Shown here: positions 57,804-64,000 of the stretch, in pieces
Layout: each line of letters opens with the position of its first letter
Numbering within the stretch: the first letter of the stretch is position 1
From: Rhizobiales bacterium TNE-4
Lineage (GTDB): Bacteria > Pseudomonadota > Alphaproteobacteria > Rhizobiales > Beijerinckiaceae
Length of the DNA: 64,000 bases
Direction of reading: 5' to 3'
Assembly (NCBI GenBank): GCA_019083985.1
Contig: JAHRCV010000001.1
Span: 1,054,001-1,118,000, forward strand
Position numbers and translations under genes: made by a program
Notes under the pieces: model-generated
Databases searched by the model: none
Told to the model about the DNA's origin: nothing
What the model saw: only the letters and a program-made list of their open reading frames with translations

Positions 57804-57825
57804 GAGACGGCCGCAACCCTATAAA

Positions 57826-57860
57826 AAAACCCCGCAAAGCGAGCGCCTTGCGGGGTTTTC
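57826..57860. terminator. Bidirectional rho-independent terminator between bamE and hppA
   Basis: AAAACCCCGCAA at 57826-57837 pairs with TTGCGGGGTTTT at 57848-57859, loop of ten bases. T-runs follow on + (TTTTCTTTT) and, via the A-run, on -. It serves both bamE and the converging hppA. Confidence 0.9.
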
Positions 57861-57878
57861 TTTTGATGACGATTCAGA

Positions 57879-60011
57879 TCACGACAGGTGTGCCAACACC
57901 GCAAGCAGCAACAGCGCCACGATATTGGTGATCTTGATCGCAGGATTGACGGCGGGACCCGCCGTATCCTTGTAGGGGTCGCCGACGGTGTCACCCGTCA
58001 CGGATGCCTTGTGCGCATCGCCGCCCTTGAGATGCTTGACGCCATCCTTATCGACGAACCCGTCTTCAAAGGATTTCTTGGCGTTATCCCAAGCGCCGCC
58101 ACCCGAGGTCATCGAGATCGCAACAAAGAGGCCGTTGACGATCACGCCGAGGAGCGATGCACCGAGGGCCGCGAACGCATTGGCCTTCGAGCCCGAGATG
58201 AGCAGCACGCCGAAATAGGCGACGAGCGGTGCCAACACCGGCAGCAGTGACGGGATGATCATTTCCCGGATCGCCGCCTTCGTGAGCATGTCGACAGCAC
58301 GGCCATAATCGGGACGTTGCGTACCCTGCATGATGCCCGGCATTTCGCGGAACTGGCGGCGCACTTCCTCGACCACCGAACCGGCTGCGCGACCGACTGC
58401 CGTCATCGCGATCCCACCGAACAGATACGGGATGAGACCGCCGAAGATTAGGCCCGCGACGACATAGGGATTGGACAGGTCGAAGGAGACCGTACCGATG
58501 CCTTTGAAGTAGGGCCGTCCTTCCGCGATGAAGGACTGCAGATCGTTCGTGTAGGCAGCAAACAGCACCAACGCACCGAGACCTGCCGAACCAATGGCAT
58601 AGCCCTTGGTGACGGCCTTGGTTGTGTTGCCGACCGCGTCGAGCGCGTCCGTCGAATGACGCACTTCTTTCGGCAGGCCTGCCATTTCGGCAATGCCACC
58701 GGCATTGTCGGTGACAGGACCGAAGGCATCGAGCGCGACGATCATGCCTGCAAGACCGAGCATCGTCGTCACCGCAATCGCGGTGCCGAAAAGACCGGCG
58801 AGCTGGAAGGTCGAGATGATGCCCGCCACGATCACGAGTGCCGGGAGCGCGGTCGATTCAAGCGAGACTGCGAGGCCCTGAATGACGTTCGTGCCATGGC
58901 CTGTGACCGATGCTTGCGCGATCGACACAACAGGACGTTTGCCCGTGCCCGTATAGTACTCGGTGATCCAGACGATGAGACCGTTCACCACGAGGCCAAT
59001 GATGCCGCAGATGAACAGGTTCGTGCCAGTGAGGCTCATGCCGGCGACTTCGCCGAACTTGCCCCAACCCACAGTCAGGCTCGTCGCTGCACCGAGACCC
59101 ACGACCGACAAGATCGAGGTCACCCACAGGCCCTTATAAAGCGCGCCCATGATGTTGTTGTTCGGGCCGAGCTTCACGAAGAACGTGCCGATGATCGATG
59201 TCACGATGCACGCTGCACAGATCGCGAGCGGATAGAGCATCGCCGAGAGGACGATGTCCTTGCCTGCAAAGAAGATCGCCGCGAGCACCATGGTGGCAAC
59301 AACGGTCACCGCATAGGTCTCGAACAAGTCAGCGGCCATGCCTGCGCAGTCGCCGACATTGTCGCCGACGTTATCGGCGATGGTGGCGGGGTTACGCGGA
59401 TCATCTTCAGGAATGCCTGCTTCCACCTTACCGACAAGGTCGGCACCGACGTCAGCACCCTTGGTGAAGATACCGCCACCGAGACGGGCAAAGATCGAGA
59501 TCAGCGACGCGCCGAAGCCGAGTGCCACGAGCGCATCGATCACGACACGGTCGCCTGGCTTCATGCCCATCGGGCCGGTGAGGATCCAGAAATAAACGGC
59601 CACGCCGAGGAGCGCGAGACCGGCAACAAGAAGGCCCGTCACAGCGCCTGCCTTGAACGCAACATCAAGACCGGCAGCGAGCGAATGCGACGCTGCCTGT
59701 GCGGTCCGGACGTTGGCGCGCACGGACACATTCATGCCGATAAAGCCCGCAGCCCCCGAAAGCACCGCGCCGATCAGGAAGCCGATCGCGACAGCCCAGC
59801 CGAGCAGAAGCCCAATGATGACGAAGAGCGCGACACCGACGTAAGAAATCGTCGTGTATTGGCGGCGCAGATAGGCTTGTGCACCTTCTGCAATCGCGGC
59901 TGCAATTTCCTGCATCCGCGCCGTGCCGGCATCACGCCGGTTCACATCGGCGCTTGCCCATACGCCATAGGCGATGGCCAAGAGCCCTCCTAGAATGATC
60001 AGAAAAATCAT
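57879..60011 (-). CDS. hppA: K+-independent H+-translocating inorganic pyrophosphatase
   Basis: Integral membrane enzyme coupling pyrophosphate hydrolysis to proton pumping, about 16 helices and 710 residues. [32 protein letters not shown] carries the catalytic DxxxDxxxE-type residues. GNTTKA near residue 460 has Lys in the position that marks K+-independent enzymes. I chose ATG 60011, which gives the usual [16 protein letters not shown] start and has an AGGGA site; ATG 60029 lacks one. It follows the MFS, thiL and nusB genes on the same strand after a 134-base or longer gap. Confidence 0.95.
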   Translation of the reverse strand: MIFLIILGGLLAIAYGVWASADVNRRDAGTARMQEIAAAIAEGAQAYLRRQYTTISYVGVALFVIIGLLLGWAVAIGFLIGAVLSGAAGFIGMNVSVRANVRTAQAASHSLAAGLDVAFKAGAVTGLLVAGLALLGVAVYFWILTGPMGMKPGDRVVIDALVALGFGASLISIFARLGGGIFTKGADVGADLVGKVEAGIPEDDPRNPATIADNVGDNVGDCAGMAADLFETYAVTVVATMVLAAIFFAGKDIVLSAMLYPLAICAACIVTSIIGTFFVKLGPNNNIMGALYKGLWVTSILSVVGLGAATSLTVGWGKFGEVAGMSLTGTNLFICGIIGLVVNGLIVWITEYYTGTGKRPVVSIAQASVTGHGTNVIQGLAVSLESTALPALVIVAGIISTFQLAGLFGTAIAVTTMLGLAGMIVALDAFGPVTDNAGGIAEMAGLPKEVRHSTDALDAVGNTTKAVTKGYAIGSAGLGALVLFAAYTNDLQSFIAEGRPYFKGIGTVSFDLSNPYVVAGLIFGGLIPYLFGGIAMTAVGRAAGSVVEEVRRQFREMPGIMQGTQRPDYGRAVDMLTKAAIREMIIPSLLPVLAPLVAYFGVLLISGSKANAFAALGASLLGVIVNGLFVAISMTSGGGAWDNAKKSFEDGFVDKDGVKHLKGGDAHKASVTGDTVGDPYKDTAGPAVNPAIKITNIVALLLLAVLAHLS

Positions 60012-60162
60012 CGTGTTGCCGTCCCTCATTGCAAGCCGCGCGGAAAAGGCAGGCTCCGCCCGGGACCGGTTTCTACGTCCGGTCTATGGTGATTCCCGTC
60101 TCCTTATGGAGATCGTTGGGAAAGCCTGCCAAAATTGGGGGGCGGTGGCAAATGCCGCGGGG

Positions 60163-61371
60163 TCAAGCGACGGCTTTGCCTTGGCGTGTCTTGATCGTGA
60201 GCCAGACCAGCGCGAGACCAGCGAGCACAACAGGCGGAAACACGACAAGGTTGACGCTGTTCCAGCCCAGAGTAGCGAGCATCTGGCCTGACGAAAACGA
60301 GCCGATGGCCATGGTGCCGAATATCAGAAAATCGTTGAAGGCCTGCACCTTGTTGCGCTCGTCGGGATGGTGGCACTGGGTCACCAAGGCGGACGCGCCG
60401 ATGAAGCCGAAATTCCAACCAATTCCCAGCAGGATCAGACCGATCCAGAAGTGCCAAACCGTGATGCCGGCGAGATCCACGAGGGCCGCGGCAGCGAGAA
60501 GAATGAGGCCCGCCGCGATCACGCGCGGAATGCCAAACCGGCCAATGAGGCTGCCGGTGAAGAAGCTCGGTCCATACATCGCGAGGACATGCCATTGAAT
60601 GGCATTGTTCGAGTCGGTGAGCGAATGGCCGCACATACGCATGGCCAAAGGCGCTGACGTCATCACGAGATTCATCAGCGCATAGGATGTCACGCCGCAC
60701 AAAGCGGCTGCGATGAATTTCGGTTGCGCGATGATTTCACCGAGCGGACGACCGCCATGGCCTTTCCCCGTTGCGGGTTTGGGAATATCGACGCGCGAAA
60801 CAATGATGAACGCGACAATCGCTACCACGATCTGTGCCGCATAACTCGCGGCGAACAGATGCATGGTCATGTTCATCGTCATATTGACAAGCTGCGGGCC
60901 AAGAACGCCAGCGAAGACACCGCCTGCCATCACCCAAGAAATCGCGCGCGGTTTAAAGGCATCGGATGCGGTATCGGCAGCGGCAAAGCGATAAGACTGC
61001 GCGACCGAGGCATAGGTGCCGCCGAAAAACGTCGCCATGCAATAGAGTGGGAAGCTTTCATACACAACGGCGAGCATGGCGAAGAAGCCAATCAACATGC
61101 CCATGACTGTGCCGGTCATCATCGCAACGCGGCGGCCGTAATTGCGCGAGATCCAGCCATTCGGCAAAGTGCCAGCGGCCATCCCAACAACGAACATCGA
61201 CACGGGAAACGTCGCATAGACCGGATCGGGCGCAAGCATGGACCCGACAATGGCACCCGTTGCAAACACCACAGAGGCATTCGCACCCGCAAGTGCACTC
61301 GCAATCGCGAGCAGAAGAACGTTGCGGCGTGCCAGCCGATCGCCCGGTGTCAGAGTAGCGGATGTGGTCAC
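60163..61371 (-). CDS. MFS transporter
   Basis: A 402-residue major facilitator with 12 predicted helices. NGWISRNYGRRVAMM after the second helix is the MFS loop motif, and SSGQMLATLGWNSVN near the end is common in a branch of alphaproteobacterial MFS proteins. The GTG start overlaps the thiL stop by four bases, so it is coupled to thiamine and riboflavin genes. Whether it moves a vitamin or something unrelated cannot be told. Confidence 0.88.
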   Translation of the reverse strand: MTTSATLTPGDRLARRNVLLLAIASALAGANASVVFATGAIVGSMLAPDPVYATFPVSMFVVGMAAGTLPNGWISRNYGRRVAMMTGTVMGMLIGFFAMLAVVYESFPLYCMATFFGGTYASVAQSYRFAAADTASDAFKPRAISWVMAGGVFAGVLGPQLVNMTMNMTMHLFAASYAAQIVVAIVAFIIVSRVDIPKPATGKGHGGRPLGEIIAQPKFIAAALCGVTSYALMNLVMTSAPLAMRMCGHSLTDSNNAIQWHVLAMYGPSFFTGSLIGRFGIPRVIAAGLILLAAAALVDLAGITVWHFWIGLILLGIGWNFGFIGASALVTQCHHPDERNKVQAFNDFLIFGTMAIGSFSSGQMLATLGWNSVNLVVFPPVVLAGLALVWLTIKTRQGKAVA

Positions 61372-62360
61372 GGGCGATCCTGACTAAAATGCGTATAGGA
61401 GAGACGCGCGAACGACAGTGGCCCGTGCGGTCCCAAGACCTGCAACGCCCCCTCCCCGGTCACACGGCCAATGGCAGCAACCGCGATCTCTAATGCGGCC
61501 GCGCCAGCGGCAAACGGCTCCCACTTCTCAGCGGGAATAGTGCAGAGGATTTCATAATCGTCGCCGCCCGTCAGCACGCGCTCAAGGCTCAGCGGATCCG
61601 CTTCCAGCACATGGCGGGCGGCTTCGGACAAGGGCACGGCGGCCGCTTCAATCACGCCGCCGACATTGGATGCCGCCAGAAGCTTCGTCGCATCACCCAA
61701 AAGTCCGTCTGACACGTCCATCGCCGCGCTGGAATGGTCCCGCAAAAGGCTGGCAAGCCCGATCCGCGGGCGCGGACGGCGATACCGGTCGATGAGATAG
61801 GCGCGGTCGGTTGCAGCCAAGGCCGTACGTGCGCCGGTTAGCAGCGGTAGGCCCAACGCCGCGTCGCCAATAGTTCCGGTCACAGCGATGATGTCGCCAG
61901 GGCGCGCCCCGCTGCGGCGCACCATGGCACCTGAGGGCACCACGCCAAAGGCTGTGACCGAGAGGGTCAATGGCCCTGGCATGGTCACCGTGTCGCCGCC
62001 AACAAGCGGGCACTGCCAGAGCGCGGCAGCACAGCCAAGACCACCGGCAAAATCCGCGAGCCAGCCTTCTTCCGTATCCGGTGGGAGACCGAGCGTGAGC
62101 AAGAAACCAAGCGGGGTCGCGCCTTTGGCAGCGAGATCGGAGACGTTCACACCAAGCGCCTTCCACCCAATCGTGGCGGGCGGATCGTCAGGCAGGAAAT
62201 GAACACCGGCAACAATCGCGTCGACCGTGGTCACGAGATCGTGACCGGTTGGGACCTGAAGGAGCGCTGCATCATCCTTCAGGCCCAAGCCCGCCGGGCC
62301 CGCGATGGGAGCGAAAAAGCGTTCGATGAGGCCGAATTCAGAGAGCTTATCCGGGGCCAT
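61368..62360 (-). CDS. thiL: Thiamine-monophosphate kinase
   Basis: Phosphorylates thiamine monophosphate to the active diphosphate. The 330-residue protein has LKDDAALL near the N-terminus, the metal motif TTVDAIVAGVHF, the WKALGVNVSDLAAKGA helix and VTGTIGDAALGL. Its ATG follows AGGA. It lies 20 bases after nusB, in the ribE-ribH-nusB-thiL cofactor cluster. Confidence 0.96.
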   Translation of the reverse strand: MAPDKLSEFGLIERFFAPIAGPAGLGLKDDAALLQVPTGHDLVTTVDAIVAGVHFLPDDPPATIGWKALGVNVSDLAAKGATPLGFLLTLGLPPDTEEGWLADFAGGLGCAAALWQCPLVGGDTVTMPGPLTLSVTAFGVVPSGAMVRRSGARPGDIIAVTGTIGDAALGLPLLTGARTALAATDRAYLIDRYRRPRPRIGLASLLRDHSSAAMDVSDGLLGDATKLLAASNVGGVIEAAAVPLSEAARHVLEADPLSLERVLTGGDDYEILCTIPAEKWEPFAAGAAALEIAVAAIGRVTGEGALQVLGPHGPLSFARLSYTHFSQDRP

Positions 62361-62380
62361 TGCGTCCTGCCCCTTGTCGT

Positions 62381-62833
62381 TCAGCGTTCGCCAGCGCGCA
62401 GATCGCGCGCAATGGCATCAAGCACACCATTCACGAGCGCGGGCTCCTGCTCGTTGTAGAAGGAATCCGTCACGCGCATATATTCCGAGATGATCACGCG
62501 CAGTGGCACGTCCGGTCGGTTTTTCAATTCGAACACAGCAGCGCGCAAAATGGCGCGTAACACCGCTTCGATCCTTTTCAGCGGCCAGCCCTTGGCCAAG
62601 GCGTCATCAACGGCACGATCGATCGCGACCTGATCGCCGACCACACCCTCAACGATGGCGCGAAAGAAGCTTTCTTCAGCATCGGGGATTTCGATGCCGT
62701 CGATCTCGCGGCCGATCCAATGGGCTTGATGTTCGGCAATCACGTCACCGACGGGTTTACCCGCCAAATCCATTTGATAAAGCGCTTGGACAGCAGCCAA
62801 CCGTGCCGCCGATCGCAGATCACCACGCGCCAT
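62381..62833 (-). CDS. nusB: Transcription antitermination factor NusB
   Basis: Binds boxA RNA with S10 (NusE) in rRNA antitermination. The 150-residue protein has RLAAVQALYQMDLAG at the N-terminus and VIISEYMRVTDSFYNEQEPALVNGVLDAIA at the C-terminus, both typical. I chose ATG 62833 with GGTGA upstream; a GTG at 62842 would overlap ribH by eight bases. It is one base from the ribH stop. Confidence 0.96.
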   Translation of the reverse strand: MARGDLRSAARLAAVQALYQMDLAGKPVGDVIAEHQAHWIGREIDGIEIPDAEESFFRAIVEGVVGDQVAIDRAVDDALAKGWPLKRIEAVLRAILRAAVFELKNRPDVPLRVIISEYMRVTDSFYNEQEPALVNGVLDAIARDLRAGER

Positions 62834-62834
62834 C

Positions 62835-63326
62835 TTATTCACCCGCCGAGAAGCGGCGTTTGAGCGCGATGAGCGACAAGGCCGCTTCAGCAGCGCCGCC
62901 GCCCTTGTTCATTTCATTCACACGCGCACGCGCCCAAGCCTGCGCTTCGTTCTCGACGGTCAGGATGCCATTGCCGAGTGGCAGGCTCATCGAGGTAGAG
63001 ATATCCATCAAGGCGCGCGCACTTTCGCCGGCCACGATATCGTAATGGCCCGTCTCGCCACGGATGACGCAGCCAAGCGCGACGACGCCATCAAAGGGTT
63101 CTTCGACCGCATCGGCCGCTTCGACCGCAATCACGATGGCGGCAGGAATTTCCAACGCGCCCGGTACGGTGATGACATCGCACGTCGCACCGGCCGCTTC
63201 AATTGCGGCTTTGGCACCGGCCAGAAGCTCATCAGCAATCCCGTCGTAATAGCGCGCTTCAACGATGAGAAGATGCGCGCCTTCGACGTCTTGGACGGCT
63301 TTGGCAGATGAACGCGGCTTGGCCAT
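62835..63326 (-). CDS. ribH: 6,7-Dimethyl-8-ribityllumazine synthase
   Basis: Penultimate enzyme of riboflavin synthesis. The 163-residue protein has the substrate motif [11 protein letters not shown], the [18 protein letters not shown] stretch with the catalytic His, and [11 protein letters not shown]. The start at 63326 is family-like, though the frame is open to 63398. It precedes nusB on the same strand. Confidence 0.96.
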   Translation of the reverse strand: MAKPRSSAKAVQDVEGAHLLIVEARYYDGIADELLAGAKAAIEAAGATCDVITVPGALEIPAAIVIAVEAADAVEEPFDGVVALGCVIRGETGHYDIVAGESARALMDISTSMSLPLGNGILTVENEAQAWARARVNEMNKGGGAAEAALSLIALKRRFSAGE

Positions 63327-63369
63327 TGCGAACCTTTTGGGCGGACCGTTACGGGCAGTCTGAGGCCGT

Positions 63370-64000
63370 TCAGTAGCCGCCAGCGCGGGCTTCCGCAAGC
63401 CGGGCAGCGTAACGGGCCATCATGTCGACCTCGAGATTGATGCGGTCACCGGGCTTCCGGCCGCCCCAATTGGTGACGTCCAGCGTGTGCGGGATGAGAA
63501 GGACCGAGAAAAGATCCCGCGTGACGCTGTTCACGGTGAGCGAGGTGCCATCGAGCGTGATCGAGCCCTTCTCAGCGATATAACCCGCCGTGCCTTGCGG
63601 CGCGCGCAGGGTGAAACGCGCGGTCGCGCCCCAAGGCCCATCCTGTGTGACCGCTTCTCGTTCGACGAGCTCGGCGACGCCATCCACATGCCCGGTGACG
63701 ATGTGCCCCCCGAGTTCATCGCCAATTTTGAGCGCACGTTCGAGATTGATCCGGTCGCCAACCTTCCAATCTTTCAGCGTGGTCCGGGCGAGCGTTTCAG
63801 CGGCCGCATCCACATCAAACCAGCCCTGCCCCGCTTCACCGCCCATACCGACGGCTGTGAGGCAAATCCCATTGCACGCAATCGAAGCCCCCAACGCGAT
63901 CGTCTTGGGATCGTAGACCGTGCCGATGCGCAGCCGGCGCAATGTGGCATCACGCTCTTCGACCGCGAGGATGGTGCCAAGATCGGTGACGATGCCGGTG
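63370..64000 (-). CDS. ribE: Riboflavin synthase alpha chain, 5' end outside window
   Basis: Trimeric enzyme that dismutates two lumazines to riboflavin. About 209 residues are visible and only the first two or so (expected MF) are missing. The first half starts [10 protein letters not shown] and has [11 protein letters not shown]; the second half repeats the fold with [15 protein letters not shown]. It precedes ribH by 43 bases. Confidence 0.95.
   Translation of the reverse strand, partial: TGIVTDLGTILAVEERDATLRRLRIGTVYDPKTIALGASIACNGICLTAVGMGGEAGQGWFDVDAAAETLARTTLKDWKVGDRINLERALKIGDELGGHIVTGHVDGVAELVEREAVTQDGPWGATARFTLRAPQGTAGYIAEKGSITLDGTSLTVNSVTRDLFSVLLIPHTLDVTNWGGRKPGDRINLEVDMMARYAARLAEARAGGY

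Noticed and set aside
58656-59993. A 445-residue open frame on + across hppA
   Set aside because: It lies fully antisense to hppA, is rich in Arg, His and Asp, and has no family features. It is a by-product of high GC codon use.
1-64000. CRISPR array, insertion sequence, prophage or toxin-antitoxin pair
   Set aside because: No regular repeat array, transposase, phage structural gene or recognisable toxin-antitoxin pair was seen on either strand.

Overview
The window is dense, GC-rich chromosomal DNA from an alphaproteobacterium, most likely order Hyphomicrobiales (Rhizobiales). The evidence is the dusB-ntrB-ntrC-ntrY-ntrX-dat-hfq-hflX block, a bacterial phosphatidylcholine synthase, a K+-independent H+-pyrophosphatase, DUF2842, a ubiquinol-cytochrome c chaperone-like protein and the glmU-glmS-DUF502/recG arrangement. 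I could not fix the genus. No insertion sequence, prophage or CRISPR array is visible, and almost all genes look intact. Two genes run off the ends: holB at the left and ribE at the right.

Layout. 1-3.5 kb: holB end, metG, tatD and an MBL-fold hydrolase, tightly coupled on +. 3.7-5.3 kb: a Sfp-type phosphopantetheinyl transferase (-) and mazG (+). 5.3-15.4 kb: the nitrogen-regulation and RNA-chaperone block on -, running dusB, ntrB, ntrC, ntrY, ntrX, dat, hfq, hflX. 15.6-16.9 kb: rimO (+). 17.0-21.7 kb: a four-gene BMP-type (nucleoside-like) ABC transporter on -. 21.8-29.4 kb: quinone oxidoreductase, SulP transporter, phosphatidylcholine synthase, DUF2182 protein, FAD monooxygenase, AEC permease and a lipid A-type acyltransferase. 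29.4-35.6 kb: recG (+) facing glmU-glmS-DUF502 (-).

35.8-43.5 kb is the most distinctive region. It appears to be one six-gene transcription unit ending in a strong terminator: opgG, opgH, an outer-membrane barrel of alginate-export type with a POTRA-like N-terminus, a small winged-helix regulator, an HdhA-like dehydrogenase and a second SDR. This suggests a glucan made by OpgGH that has its own outer-membrane channel.

43.6-52.6 kb is a more accessory stretch: tRNA-Lys, a secreted carboxylesterase bounded downstream by a terminator, a second orphan hairpin terminator, a small lipoprotein, a CaiB-type CoA transferase, a second small HTH protein, ctaA, DUF2842, the four-carbon sugar acid genes otnK/otnI/otnC, and an 18-cysteine Csp3-like copper storage protein. 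52.8-64 kb returns to core genes: tRNA-Pro, MerR regulator, ihfA, fabH, plsX, DUF177 and the cytochrome bc1 chaperone on -; bamE on +; then hppA, an MFS transporter, thiL, nusB, ribH and ribE on -.

Start codons were moved inward from the longest reading frame wherever a Shine-Dalgarno site or the family N-terminus supported it. Functional calls rest on recognised motifs and family resemblance only; no database search was run.
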